A stretch of DNA of 64,000 bases. Origin: Janibacter cremeus. Its GTDB lineage: Bacteria > Actinomycetota > Actinomycetes > Actinomycetales > Dermatophilaceae. The stretch spans positions 1,550,001 through 1,614,000 of the forward strand of contig NZ_CP115184.1 in NCBI RefSeq assembly GCF_029395675.1, in the 5' to 3' direction. The translations under genes and the position numbers were made by a program. Below the pieces are notes generated by a model, which made no database searches, had not been told where the DNA came from, and saw only the letters and a list, made by a program, of their open reading frames with translations. Of the stretch, positions 16,710-26,006 are shown piece by piece; within the stretch, counting starts at the first letter, position 1, and every line of letters starts with the position of its first letter.

Positions 16710-16747
16710 GTAACCCACCCTTTACAGGCCCGGCCACGGGACGAAAC
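16710..16747. promoter_or_regulatory. GlnR-like site before the nitrate operon
   Basis: GTAAC-n6-TTTAC-n6-GGCCA-n6-GAAAC follows the GlnR layout gTnAC-n6-GaAAC-n6-gTnAC-n6-GaAAC with exact spacing. The outer boxes are perfect and the inner two degenerate. It lies 22 bp upstream of narK. GlnR control of nitrate assimilation is established in actinomycetes; binding here is an inference. Confidence 0.45.
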
Positions 16748-16769
16748 ATGGTCTTGCGAGTCTCCCCGC

Positions 16770-18134
16770 ATGACCTCGACTCTCGACCCCGCCTCCCCCG
16801 GCCGCACCACAGCCAGAACCGCCACCGGCCCCGTCCGACGCGCCGGCCGGTGGATCGACCACTGGGACCCTGAGGACCCGGACTTCTGGGCGGGTGGCGG
16901 CCGGACGACGGCTCGCCGCAACCTCCGCCACTCGGTCGGGGCGGAGTTCCTCGGGTTCTGCGTCTGGGCGGTGTGGAGCGTCGTCGTCCCGCAGCTGCCG
17001 GCGGCAGGATTCGACCTCACGCTCGACGAGCAGTTCTGGCTCATCGCCGTCCCGAGCCTCGTCGGCGCGCTCCTGCGGGTGCCCTACACCTTCGCGGTGC
17101 CGCTCTTCGGCGGCCGGAACTGGACGGTGTTCTCCGCCCTGCTCCTCCTCCTGCCGACCCTCGCGCTGGCCTGGGTCGTCGGGCGGCCCGAGACCCCGTT
17201 CGTCGGCCTGCTCGCGATCGCCGCACTCGCCGGCTTCGGCGGTGGGAACTTCGCCTCCTCGATGACGAACATCTCCTTCTTCTTCCCCGAGGCCGAGAAG
17301 GGAAAGGCGTTGGGGCTCAACGCCGCCGGTGGGAACCTCGGCACCGGGATCGTCCAGCTCGTCATCCCCTCGATCATCGCGATCGGTGCCGGCATCCACC
17401 TCGAGCGCGCCGGGCTCGTCTTCGTCCCGCTCGCACTGCTCGCGGCACTGGGCGCCTGGCGGGGCATGGACAACCTCAGCACCGCCACCTCCGACCACCG
17501 CAGCTGGACGAAGGCCGCCACCCACCCGCACACGTGGGTCATCTCCACGCTGTACATCGGTACCTTCGGGTCCTTCATCGGGTACTCGGCCGCCTTCCCG
17601 ACCCTGCTGCGGACCCAGTTCCCGGAGGTCACCACGACGATCGCCTTTCTCGGAGCACTCCTCGGGGCCGTCAGTCGGCCGGTCGGCGGCGCCATCGCCG
17701 ACCGGCTCGGCGGGGCCCGGGTGACGATCGCCGCCTTCGCGGTCATGGGGCTGGCCGCGGGCTCGGCGATCCTCGCCCTCCACCTCCACTCGTTCGCCCT
17801 CTTCCTCGCCTCCTTCCTCGTGCTCTTCACCGGATCCGGCATCGGCAACGGCGCGACGTACCGGATGATCCCGGCCGTCTTCCGGGCCGGGGCCCACGAC
17901 GGGGACGAGCTGGCCGTGGCCCGGCGAGGTGCAGCCGGATGCATCGGGATCGCCGGCGCGGTGGGCGCCCTCGGTGGCTTCCTCGTCCCCCGCGGCTTCG
18001 CGATGTCCGCCACCGCCCACGACTCGCTCGTCCCGGCCATCGGCGTCTTCATCGCCGCCTACGTGGTCATGGCGACGCTCACCTGGGCGATCTACCTGCG
18101 GCGCGGCGCGCGCCTGGCCGGTGCGGGCATCTGA
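16770..18134 (+). CDS. narK: Nitrate/nitrite MFS transporter (NarK/NasA family)
   Basis: 454 residues, about 12 membrane helices. The two nitrate-porter signatures are present: GGGNFASSMTNISFFF then KGKALGLNAAGGNLG (around residues 165-190) and GTGSGIGNGATYRMIP-like GSGIGNGATYRMIP (around residue 365). Its cytoplasmic N-terminus WIDHWDPEDPDFW is common in actinobacterial NarK. It probably imports nitrate for the reductase encoded directly downstream (TGATG overlap). Preceded by a GlnR-like site. Confidence 0.93.
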   Translation: MTSTLDPASPGRTTARTATGPVRRAGRWIDHWDPEDPDFWAGGGRTTARRNLRHSVGAEFLGFCVWAVWSVVVPQLPAAGFDLTLDEQFWLIAVPSLVGALLRVPYTFAVPLFGGRNWTVFSALLLLLPTLALAWVVGRPETPFVGLLAIAALAGFGGGNFASSMTNISFFFPEAEKGKALGLNAAGGNLGTGIVQLVIPSIIAIGAGIHLERAGLVFVPLALLAALGAWRGMDNLSTATSDHRSWTKAATHPHTWVISTLYIGTFGSFIGYSAAFPTLLRTQFPEVTTTIAFLGALLGAVSRPVGGAIADRLGGARVTIAAFAVMGLAAGSAILALHLHSFALFLASFLVLFTGSGIGNGATYRMIPAVFRAGAHDGDELAVARRGAAGCIGIAGAVGALGGFLVPRGFAMSATAHDSLVPAIGVFIAAYVVMATLTWAIYLRRGARLAGAGI

Positions 18135-20287
18135 TGACGGAGAGTCACTGCCCCTACTGCGCGCTGCAGTGCGCGATGTCCCTGACCCCCTCCGCCGGCG
18201 AGAGCGTCCCACCCCTCGACGTGGCGGGCAGGGACTTCCCGACCAACAGAGGAGGGCTGTGCCGCAAGGGGTGGACGTCGGCCGAGCTGCTGCGGGCACC
18301 GGACCGGCTCACCGCGCCGCTCCTCCGTGGCGATGACGGCGAGCTCCACGAGGTCGCCTGGGACGAGGCCCTGGACCTCCTCGCCGACCGGTTGCGTGGC
18401 ATCGCCGAGAGGCACGGCCCCGACGCCGTGGCCGTCTTCGGAGGTGGCGGCCTGACCAACGAGAAGGCCTACCAGCTCGGGAAGTTCGCCCGGATCGCCC
18501 TGCGCACGAAGAACATCGACTACAACGGTCGCTTCTGCATGGCCTCCGCGGCGGCGGCCGCGAACCGCTCCCTCGGCATGGACCGCGGTCTCCCCTTCCC
18601 CGTCACGGACCTCGACGGTTCCGGCGCGGTGCTGCTGCTCGGGAGCAACGTCGCCGAGACGATGCCGCCCTTCCTCGGGCACCTCGCGGGTGCGCGTGCC
18701 GCCGGCGGTCTCCTCGTCGTCGATCCCCGGCGCTCGGCCACGGCCGACCTTGCCGGGGAGGCGCAGGGGCTGCACCTGCAGCCGGTCCCCGGCACCGATC
18801 TCGTGGTGCTGCAGGCGATGCTGCACGTCGTCTTCGCCGAGTCGCTCGCCGACGACGCCTATCTCGCGGCACGTACGACCGGGCTCGACGAGGTCATCCG
18901 GTCCGTCGCGGCCTGGTGGCCCGAGCGGGCCGAGCAGGTGTGCGGCGTCCCCGCCGACGACCTACGGGCAGCGACTCGCATCCTCGCGGCCGCCAGCCCC
19001 TCCCGGGGCGGCTCCGGCGCGCACGTGCTCACCGGGCGCGGCGTCGAGCAGTCCACCCAGGGCACCGCGACGGTCACGGCGGCGATCAACCTCTCGCTGG
19101 CGCTCGGGCTCGTCGGGCGCGAGGGGAGCGGCTACGGCGCGCTCACCGGGCAGGGCAACGGCCAGGGCGGACGCGAGCACGGGCAGAAGGCCGACCAGCT
19201 CCCCGGGTACCGGCTGATCGAGGACCCGGAGGCACGCGCGCACGTGGCCGCCGTGTGGGGCGTCGACGCCGACGACCTGCCCGGCGCCGGGCTGCCGGCC
19301 GTGGCGCTCCTGCGCTCGCTCGGGACGGCCACCGGCCCCCGGGCACTGCTCGTCCACGGCGCCAACCCGGTCGTCAGCGCGCCCCGGGCCGACGAGGTCG
19401 CCGCCCGCCTGCGCTCGCTCGACCTCCTGGTCGTCAGCGACATCGTCCCGTCGGAGACGGCCGCCCTCGCCGACGTCGTCCTGCCCGTCACGCAGTGGGC
19501 CGAGGAGGAGGGAACGATGACCACCCTCGAGGGTCGGGTCATCCGGCGACGCACGGCGATCGACCCACCCTCCGGCGTCGTCTCCGAGCTGTGGGTGTGG
19601 GCCGAGCTCGCCGCGCGCCTCGACGCGCCGGGGACCTGGTCGACGGATCCGGCCGAGGTCTTCGACGAGCTCGCTCGAGCCAGCGCGGGAGGCCGCGCGG
19701 ACTACTCCGGCCTGAGCCACGAGCGCCTCGACCGAGAGCCTGACCTGCACTGGCCCTGCCCCGCCACGGACGAAGGCCGGGCCCGGCACCCCGGCACCCC
19801 GCGCGTCTTCCTCGAGCGCTTCCCCACCCCGGACGGGCGCGCGCGGCTCGTCGCCGTCGACCACGTCGGACCTTCCGAGCACCTGGGTACCGATGCGCCG
19901 CTCTTCCTCATCACCGGGCGCGTCCTCGAGCACTACCAGTCCGGCTCCCAGACCCGGCGGGTCGCGGCCCTGCACGCCGCGCAGCCCACCCCCTTCGTCG
20001 AGGTGCACCCGCTGCTCGCCCACCGCCTGGGGGTGGAGGAGGGCGATCCGCTCGACCTGCGCACCGCGCGGGCCACGGTCACCGCACCCGCCCGGATCAC
20101 CGATCGCGTCCGTGCCGACACGGTCTTCATGCCCTTCCACTTCGGTGGGGTGGGCGGCGTCAACAGGGCGACCAATGACGCGGTCGACCCGATCTCGTCG
20201 ATGCCGGAGTTCAAGGTCTGCGCGGTCGACGTGAGGCCCGCCTCGCCCACCCTCTGGTCCCCCGTCGCGCAGGAGGTCAACTCATGA
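18134..20287 (+). CDS. nasC: Assimilatory nitrate reductase, molybdopterin catalytic subunit (NasC/NasA)
   Basis: 717 residues, cytoplasmic (no Tat signal). N-terminal [4Fe-4S] cysteines C6, C9, C13 and C43 (HCPYCALQC, GGLCRKGW). Mo-bisPGD fold with GRFCMASAAAAANRSLG, LLGSNVAETMPPFLGHL, GRGVEQSTQGT, GQGNGQGGREHGQKADQLPGYR and a C-terminal molydopterin-binding domain (LITGRVLEHYQSGSQTRR). These are typical of monomeric NasA/NasC-type enzymes. Electrons probably come from the FAD/[2Fe-2S] protein encoded next (ATGA overlap) rather than from a C-terminal fused domain. It produces nitrite for NirBD. Confidence 0.93.
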   Translation: MTESHCPYCALQCAMSLTPSAGESVPPLDVAGRDFPTNRGGLCRKGWTSAELLRAPDRLTAPLLRGDDGELHEVAWDEALDLLADRLRGIAERHGPDAVAVFGGGGLTNEKAYQLGKFARIALRTKNIDYNGRFCMASAAAAANRSLGMDRGLPFPVTDLDGSGAVLLLGSNVAETMPPFLGHLAGARAAGGLLVVDPRRSATADLAGEAQGLHLQPVPGTDLVVLQAMLHVVFAESLADDAYLAARTTGLDEVIRSVAAWWPERAEQVCGVPADDLRAATRILAAASPSRGGSGAHVLTGRGVEQSTQGTATVTAAINLSLALGLVGREGSGYGALTGQGNGQGGREHGQKADQLPGYRLIEDPEARAHVAAVWGVDADDLPGAGLPAVALLRSLGTATGPRALLVHGANPVVSAPRADEVAARLRSLDLLVVSDIVPSETAALADVVLPVTQWAEEEGTMTTLEGRVIRRRTAIDPPSGVVSELWVWAELAARLDAPGTWSTDPAEVFDELARASAGGRADYSGLSHERLDREPDLHWPCPATDEGRARHPGTPRVFLERFPTPDGRARLVAVDHVGPSEHLGTDAPLFLITGRVLEHYQSGSQTRRVAALHAAQPTPFVEVHPLLAHRLGVEEGDPLDLRTARATVTAPARITDRVRADTVFMPFHFGGVGGVNRATNDAVDPISSMPEFKVCAVDVRPASPTLWSPVAQEVNS

Positions 20288-21807
20288 GCCACATCATCGT
20301 CGTCGGGTACGGGATGGTCGGGTCCCGCTTCGTCGAGGACCTCACCGCCGCCGACCGGGACGGAGACCACCTCGTCACCGTGCTCGGTGACGAGGCCTGC
20401 GAGCCCTACAACCGGGTGCTTCTCAGCGACGTCGTCGCCGGCTCCCGGGGGCTGTCGACCATCGGCCTGCCCGCTGCCGACCACCCACGGGTCACGGTGC
20501 GGCGCGGGACACCCGTGCGCTCGATCGACCGGGGGCGGCGCGACGTCGTCCTCGCCGACGACTCGCGCATCCCCTATGACCATCTCGTCCTCGCCACCGG
20601 CGCCACGGCCCGTGTCCCCGCCCTCCCGGGGATCGACGAGGGCGACCTCCCCGGCGGGGTGCACGTGCTGCGTTCCATCGACGACGCCCGGGAGATCGTC
20701 GCCGCGACGCTCAACGCCCGCCGTGCGATCGTGCTCGGTGGCGGCGTGCTCGGGCTCGAGGCCGCCACCGGGCTGGCCGGACGCGACCTCGCGGTCACCG
20801 TCGTCCACCCCGGCCCGGCGCTCATGGAGCGACAGCTCGACGAGGACGCCAGCCGCGTCGTCGAGTCCACACTGCGCCGCACCGGGGTCGACCAGCGCGT
20901 CGGTGTCGGCGCGCAGGAGGTCGTCGTCGAGGACGGTCGGCTCAGCCGGGTCCGCCTGACCAACGGCGAGGTCCTCGCCGCCGACCTCCTCGTCATCTCC
21001 ACGGGAACGATCGCCAACACCTCGCTGGCCGCGGACGCGGGCATCGCCGTCGAGCGTGGTGTGCTCGTCGACGCCGACCTCACCACGAGCGACGTGCACG
21101 TCCACGCCATCGGCGACTGCGCCCAACCCCCGGGCGGGTCGAGCGGCCTGGTCGCCCAGGGCTGGGAGCACGCCCGCCGGCTGGCCGACCTGCTCACCGG
21201 GACCGACCCGGTGTCGGTGGCCACCGGCGCCGGCGACGTGGTCAAGCCCAAGACCCGCGGAGTCGACATCGTCACCATGGGCATCGGCGGCAGCACGCGC
21301 ACCACGGACCCGGCGCTGCGCGTCATGCGGCTCACCGACCCGTCCGCCGGTCGGCACCTCGAGATCGTCGTGCGCGACGGTCTGCTCGTCGGGGCCACCG
21401 CCATCGGGGCGGGCCGGATCGGGACCGACCTCGTCACCAGCTACACGCGCCGGACCCCCCTCCCTGCGGATCCGGCCCACCTGCTGCTGCCGGCCATCGC
21501 ACCATCCGCCGCGAGCACCCGGCAGGACTCCCCCATGCTCGTGCCCGACCGCGCGACGATCTGTCGCTGCAACGGCGTGACGAAGGCGGACATCCGCGCC
21601 GAGTTCCGCTCCGGCGCAACGAGTCTCGAGGACGTCGCTGAGCGGACCAAGGCCACCACCGGCTGCGGGGGATGTACCGACGCCGTTTGCGGCATCCTCG
21701 ACTGGCTCACGCAGGACAGCCGCTCACAGGTGGAGCCGACCCCACGAGAGGAGCGGTTCACGCCGGAGAAACACGACGCTGACCGACCCGAAACGAGGGC
21801 TTCCTAA
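20284..21807 (+). CDS. FAD-dependent oxidoreductase with BFD [2Fe-2S] domain (nitrate reductase electron donor)
   Basis: 507 residues. Pyridine nucleotide-disulfide fold with FAD site IIVVGYGMVGSRFVEDL (around residue 3), second dinucleotide site AIVLGGGVLGLEAATGL (around residue 140) and HAIGDCAQPPG (around residue 277). A C-terminal BFD-like domain follows, with CRCNGVTKADI and TGCGGCTDAVCG cysteines (around residues 424-470). It resembles NasB/NirB N-terminal modules and most likely transfers electrons from NAD(P)H to the nitrate reductase. Overlaps nasC by 4 bp; nirB follows after 1 bp. NADH versus NADPH not decidable. Confidence 0.87.
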   Translation: MSHIIVVGYGMVGSRFVEDLTAADRDGDHLVTVLGDEACEPYNRVLLSDVVAGSRGLSTIGLPAADHPRVTVRRGTPVRSIDRGRRDVVLADDSRIPYDHLVLATGATARVPALPGIDEGDLPGGVHVLRSIDDAREIVAATLNARRAIVLGGGVLGLEAATGLAGRDLAVTVVHPGPALMERQLDEDASRVVESTLRRTGVDQRVGVGAQEVVVEDGRLSRVRLTNGEVLAADLLVISTGTIANTSLAADAGIAVERGVLVDADLTTSDVHVHAIGDCAQPPGGSSGLVAQGWEHARRLADLLTGTDPVSVATGAGDVVKPKTRGVDIVTMGIGGSTRTTDPALRVMRLTDPSAGRHLEIVVRDGLLVGATAIGAGRIGTDLVTSYTRRTPLPADPAHLLLPAIAPSAASTRQDSPMLVPDRATICRCNGVTKADIRAEFRSGATSLEDVAERTKATTGCGGCTDAVCGILDWLTQDSRSQVEPTPREERFTPEKHDADRPETRAS

Positions 21808-21808
21808 C

Positions 21809-24409
21809 GTGAGCGTCATGCCAGAGGACACCGCACCGACCGCCTCCCCCCAGCACCTGGTCATCGTCGGCGGAGGAATGGTGGCCCGCCGCCTCGTCGA
21901 CGCCCTCCGGGAGCGCGACGGCCAGGGCCGGTGGGCGATCACGCTCATCGGCGAGGAGCCGCGCGCTCCGTATGACCGCGTCGCGCTGACCTCGTACTTC
22001 GCCGGGCGCGACCCCGAGGACCTCGCCCTGGGCGGACAGGATCTCTGGGACGACCCCCTCGTCACGCTCCTGCGGGGCGTGCGTGTCGAGAGCATCGACC
22101 GCACGATGCGCAGGGTCACCACGAGCACCGGGGCGAGCCTCGACTACGACGCCCTCGTCCTCGCCACCGGTTCGTTCGCCGCCGTCCCCCCGGTTCCGGG
22201 GAACGACCTCCGGGGAGCCTTCGTCTACCGCACCATCGACGACGTCGCCGACCTGCGCGCCTACGTCGAGTCCCGTCGGGAGGAGCTCGATCGCCCCGTC
22301 AGCGGCGCAGTCGTCGGGGGCGGCCTCCTCGGTCTCGAGGCGGCCGGAGCCCTGCGCGCCCTGGACGTCGACACGACCGTCGTCGAGTTCGCGCCGCGCC
22401 TGATGCCGCTCCAGGTCGACGAGGGCGGGGGCGAGGGACTCGCGCGCCTGATCGAGGGTCTGGGCGTCACGGTCCGCACCTCCACGGCCACGTCGACGGT
22501 CATGGGCGAGCGCGGCGCCGTTTGCGGCATGAGCTTCTCCGAGGGCCCCGACCTCGACGTCGACGTCGTAATCTTCGCCGTCGGTGTCCGACCACGCGAC
22601 GAGCTCGCCCGGCAGGCGGGTCTCGAGATCGGCGAACGTGGCGGCGTCGTGGTCGACGACGCCTGCGCCACGGAGGACCCCGCCATCTGGGCCATCGGTG
22701 AGGTCGCCAACATCGGTGGCCGCTGCCTGGGTCTCGTCGCGCCCGGCTACACGATGGCCGAGATCGTCGCCGACCGGCTCCTCGGCGGCGGCGGCACCTT
22801 CCCGGGCGCGGACCTGTCGACCAAGCTCAAGCTCCTCGGGGTCGACGTCGCGAGCTTCGGTGATGCCTTCGCACAGGAGCCGGGCGGCCTCGAGGTCGTC
22901 GTCTCCGACCCCGTGGCGGGCGTGTACAAGAAGCTCGTCATGAGCGACGACGCGCGCACCCTGCGCGGGGGCATCCTCGTCGGCGACGCCAGCGCCTACG
23001 CCGCCCTTCGTCCCATGGTGGGGCGCGAGCTCGGGGGCGACCCGGCGGCGTACCTGCTGCCCGAAGGGAGCGCGCCGGCACCGACGGGCGACCTGCCGGA
23101 GGAGACCACCGTGTGCTCGTGCAACAACGTCACGGCGGGTCGGATCCGCGGCTCGGTCAGCGAGGAGGGCTGCACCGACCTGGCCGGGGTCAAGGCGTGC
23201 ACCCGGGCCGGCACGAGCTGTGGCTCCTGCCTTCCTCTGGTGAAGAAGATCGTCGCCGCGGAGCTGACGAAGTCCGGTGTCGAGGTGAGCACCGCCCTCT
23301 GCGAGCACTTCGGGCTCTCTCGCGCCGAGCTCTTCGACGTCGTCCGCGTCCAGGGGCTGACGACCTTCAGCGAGATCATCGAGCGACACGGCACCGGCCG
23401 CGGCTGCGACATCTGCAAGCCGGTCATCGGCTCGATCCTCGCCTCGCTCGGCACCGGCCACATCCTCGAGGGGGAGCGCGCCGCCCTGCAGGACACCAAC
23501 GACTTCGTCATGGCCAACCTCCAGAAGGACGGCTCCTACTCCGTCGTCCCGCGCATCCCCGGGGGCGAGGTCACCCCCGAGGGCCTCATCGCGATCGGCC
23601 AGGTCGCCAAGGACTTCGGCCTCTACACGAAGATCACCGGTGGACAGCGCGTCGACCTCTTCGGCGCCCGGATCGACCAGCTCCCGAGCATCTGGGCACG
23701 CCTGGTCGACGCGGGCTTCGAGTCCGGGCACGCCTACGGCAAGTCGCTGCGGACGGTGAAGTCCTGCGTGGGGTCGACCTGGTGCCGCTTCGGCGTGCAG
23801 GACTCGGTGGGCCTGGCCATCGACCTCGAGCTGCGTTACCGCGGGCTGCGCTCCCCCCACAAGATCAAGCTCGGCGTCTCCGGCTGTGCCCGCGAGTGCG
23901 CCGAGGCCAGGAGCAAGGACGTCGGGGTCATCGCCACCGACAACGGGTGGAACGTCTACGTCGGCGGCAACGGCGGATTCACCCCCCGCCATGCCCGGCT
24001 GCTCGCCGAGGACCTCGACACCGAGACGCTCGTGCGCACGGTCGACCGCTTCCTCATGTACTACGTGCGCACGGCCGACCGGCTCCAGCGCACCGCCCCG
24101 TGGATCGAGGACCACGAAGGCGGCCTCGACGTCATCCGCGCGGTCGTCCTCGAGGACAGCCTCGGCATCGCCGACGACCTCGACGCGGCCATGGCGACGC
24201 ACGTGGGCACCTACCGGGACGAGTGGGCCGAGACGCTCGCCGATCCGGACAAGCTCGCCCGATTCGCCTCCTTCGTCAACGCCCCCGACGTCGTCGACGA
24301 CTCGCTCGCCTACGTCGGCGAACGCGGGCAGGCCCGTCCCGCAACGCCCGAGGAACGTTCCTCGGGCTCCGTGATCATCGCCGGCACGACCCTGGAGGTC
24401 CGCTCATGA
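21809..24409 (+). CDS. nirB: Assimilatory nitrite reductase, large subunit
   Basis: Reduces nitrite to ammonium with NAD(P)H. 866 residues, usual NirB length. Domains: FAD/NAD(P) oxidoreductase (LVIVGGGMVARRLVDAL at the start, VVGGGLLGLEAAGAL around residue 168), two BFD [2Fe-2S] segments (TVCSCNNVTAGRI...TSCGSCLP around residues 432-475 and GCDICKP around 533), then the sulfite/nitrite reductase half. Its siroheme-[4Fe-4S] ligands are KSCVGSTWCRFG (around residue 650) and GVSGCARECAEAR (around 690). GTG 21809 and ATG 21818 are possible starts. The FAD region is paralogous to the upstream oxidoreductase. Confidence 0.96.
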   Translation: MSVMPEDTAPTASPQHLVIVGGGMVARRLVDALRERDGQGRWAITLIGEEPRAPYDRVALTSYFAGRDPEDLALGGQDLWDDPLVTLLRGVRVESIDRTMRRVTTSTGASLDYDALVLATGSFAAVPPVPGNDLRGAFVYRTIDDVADLRAYVESRREELDRPVSGAVVGGGLLGLEAAGALRALDVDTTVVEFAPRLMPLQVDEGGGEGLARLIEGLGVTVRTSTATSTVMGERGAVCGMSFSEGPDLDVDVVIFAVGVRPRDELARQAGLEIGERGGVVVDDACATEDPAIWAIGEVANIGGRCLGLVAPGYTMAEIVADRLLGGGGTFPGADLSTKLKLLGVDVASFGDAFAQEPGGLEVVVSDPVAGVYKKLVMSDDARTLRGGILVGDASAYAALRPMVGRELGGDPAAYLLPEGSAPAPTGDLPEETTVCSCNNVTAGRIRGSVSEEGCTDLAGVKACTRAGTSCGSCLPLVKKIVAAELTKSGVEVSTALCEHFGLSRAELFDVVRVQGLTTFSEIIERHGTGRGCDICKPVIGSILASLGTGHILEGERAALQDTNDFVMANLQKDGSYSVVPRIPGGEVTPEGLIAIGQVAKDFGLYTKITGGQRVDLFGARIDQLPSIWARLVDAGFESGHAYGKSLRTVKSCVGSTWCRFGVQDSVGLAIDLELRYRGLRSPHKIKLGVSGCARECAEARSKDVGVIATDNGWNVYVGGNGGFTPRHARLLAEDLDTETLVRTVDRFLMYYVRTADRLQRTAPWIEDHEGGLDVIRAVVLEDSLGIADDLDAAMATHVGTYRDEWAETLADPDKLARFASFVNAPDVVDDSLAYVGERGQARPATPEERSSGSVIIAGTTLEVRS

Positions 24410-24795
24410 CCGCTGCACCCCCGACGACGAACGTGCGTCTGTGCGCACTGACCGACCTCGTCCCCGAGCGCGGTTCGGTCGCCCTCGTCGACGGTACGCA
24501 GGTCGCGCTCGTGCGCACCCACGACGACGACGTCCACGCCATCTCCAACCTCGACCCGTACAGCGGCGCGCAGGTCATCGCCCGTGGCCTCGTGGGCACA
24601 CGGGGCGGACGGCCGACGATCATCTCGCCGATGTTCAAGCAGGTCTTCGACCTGCGTACCGGGGAGTGCCTGGACCCGGTCGGGCGCGAGCCGGTGTCCC
24701 TGCGCACGTGGCCCGCCGCGGTCGTCGACGGCCAGGTCGTCCTCGAGGCCACGGGCGATGACGGTGTGGCTCCTTCTCCCGTCGGCGGTCCCTGA
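24406..24795 (+). CDS. nirD: Assimilatory nitrite reductase, small subunit
   Basis: 129 residues, Rieske-like beta fold of the NirD type. VALVDGTQVALVRTHDDDVHAISNLDPYSGAQVIARGLVG and SPMFKQVFDLRTGECLD are the family motifs. The Cys/His ligands of true Rieske proteins are missing, as expected for NirD, so no cluster. It stabilises NirB and overlaps it by 4 bp. Confidence 0.93.
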   Translation: MTAAPPTTNVRLCALTDLVPERGSVALVDGTQVALVRTHDDDVHAISNLDPYSGAQVIARGLVGTRGGRPTIISPMFKQVFDLRTGECLDPVGREPVSLRTWPAAVVDGQVVLEATGDDGVAPSPVGGP

Positions 24796-24796
24796 C

Positions 24797-25906
24797 GTGA
24801 GCCTGCCGAAGCTGCTCTCCGGGTGCGTCGTCCTCGTCACCGCCGACCGACGCGCCGGGGACCTGCGTGCCGCGCTCGAACGTCGTGGCGCGAGGGTCGT
24901 GCACACTCCCGCCCTGACGATCGTCCCCCACACGGCGGACGAGGAGCTCGTGCGCGCGACATCCGCACTCCTGGACGCACCGCCGGACACCCTCGTCGTG
25001 ACGACGGCGATCGGCTTCCGCGGGTGGATCGAGGCCGCCGATGCGGCCGGTCGTGGAGACGAGCTGCACGACGTGCTCGCACGTGCCCGCATCATCGCAC
25101 GCGGCCCCAAGGCGCGCGGGGCGATCCTCGCCGCCGGGCTCGAGACGGACTGGGTGGCGGAGTCGGAGACCTCGGCCGGGATCCGCGACGTCCTCCTCGC
25201 CGAGGGCGTTGCGGGACAACGCATCGCCGTGCAGCACCACGGTGCGGGCGCCGACGAGCTCGACCTCGATCTGGCGGCCGCCGGCGCCGAGGTCACCTCC
25301 CTCGTCGTCTACCGGTGGGGCCCGCCGGTGGATCCGGACGCGGTCGCCTGCGGCGTCGACCAGGCGGCGGCCGGGGACATCGACGTCGTGGTCTTCACGT
25401 CGGCACCGGCGGCGAGCGCGTGGATCGAGGTCGCCGACGCCGCCGGCGTGCTGCCCTCGATCGTCGACCGAGCGGCGTCCGGGCGACTGCTCGTGGCGGC
25501 GGTCGGGTCGGTGACTGCACGTCCCCTCCGTGGTGCGGGGATCGTGCCACTGCTGCCGGAGCGCAGCCGGCTCGGTTCGCTCGTGCGCGCGATCGTCTCC
25601 CACTACGAGAGGAGCACGGCCACCGCCCTCGACACCGTCGCCGGACGTCTCCAGCTGCGCAGCACCGCGGCGGTGCTCGACGGCACCGTGCTCGCCGTCT
25701 CCCCGAGCGGACTGGCGGTGCTCCACCTGCTCGCGGAGGCAAAGGGCGATGTCGTCAGCCGTGCCGAGGTGCTCCAGGTGCTCCCGGGGGACTCCGCGAA
25801 GGGGCACGCCGTGGAGGTCGCCGTGGGTCGGCTCCGGGAGGCGATCGGTGACCGCCGCGTCGTAGAGACCGTCGTCAAGCGCGGCTACCGGATCGGTCTG
25901 GCGTAG
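24797..25906 (+). CDS. HemD-like protein fused to a winged-helix regulator domain
   Basis: 369 residues: uroporphyrinogen-III synthase fold (1 to about 262; VVLVTADRRAGDLRAALERRGA, VVTTAIGFRGWIEAAD, AVQHHGAGADEL, VVFTSAPAASAWIE) followed by an OmpR/PhoB-type winged helix (about 275-369; LSPSGLAVLHLLAEAKGDVVSRAEVL and VEVAVGRLREAIGDRRVVETVVKRGYRIG). The same fusion is Rv0260c in M. tb., close to narK3 and nirBD. As last gene of the nitrate operon it is probably its regulator, perhaps sensing a siroheme precursor; catalytic activity is uncertain. GTG at 24797, one base after the nirD stop. Confidence 0.88.
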   Translation: MSLPKLLSGCVVLVTADRRAGDLRAALERRGARVVHTPALTIVPHTADEELVRATSALLDAPPDTLVVTTAIGFRGWIEAADAAGRGDELHDVLARARIIARGPKARGAILAAGLETDWVAESETSAGIRDVLLAEGVAGQRIAVQHHGAGADELDLDLAAAGAEVTSLVVYRWGPPVDPDAVACGVDQAAAGDIDVVVFTSAPAASAWIEVADAAGVLPSIVDRAASGRLLVAAVGSVTARPLRGAGIVPLLPERSRLGSLVRAIVSHYERSTATALDTVAGRLQLRSTAAVLDGTVLAVSPSGLAVLHLLAEAKGDVVSRAEVLQVLPGDSAKGHAVEVAVGRLREAIGDRRVVETVVKRGYRIGLA

Positions 25907-26006
25907 CCGCCCGGACCCGTCGAACCCTCACGTCCGGCCACGAGCCGTCCGCGCCCCCGGCCCGCGGGACCGCGATGTCTGTACCCCACGTGGACCGTGT
26001 GCAACG

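Noticed and set aside
15043..16749. 568-codon minus-strand frame continuing upstream of ClpS through pncB
   Set aside because: Antisense to pncB, which has all nicotinate phosphoribosyltransferase motifs; the ClpS domain starts at GTG 15333 behind a -10 element.
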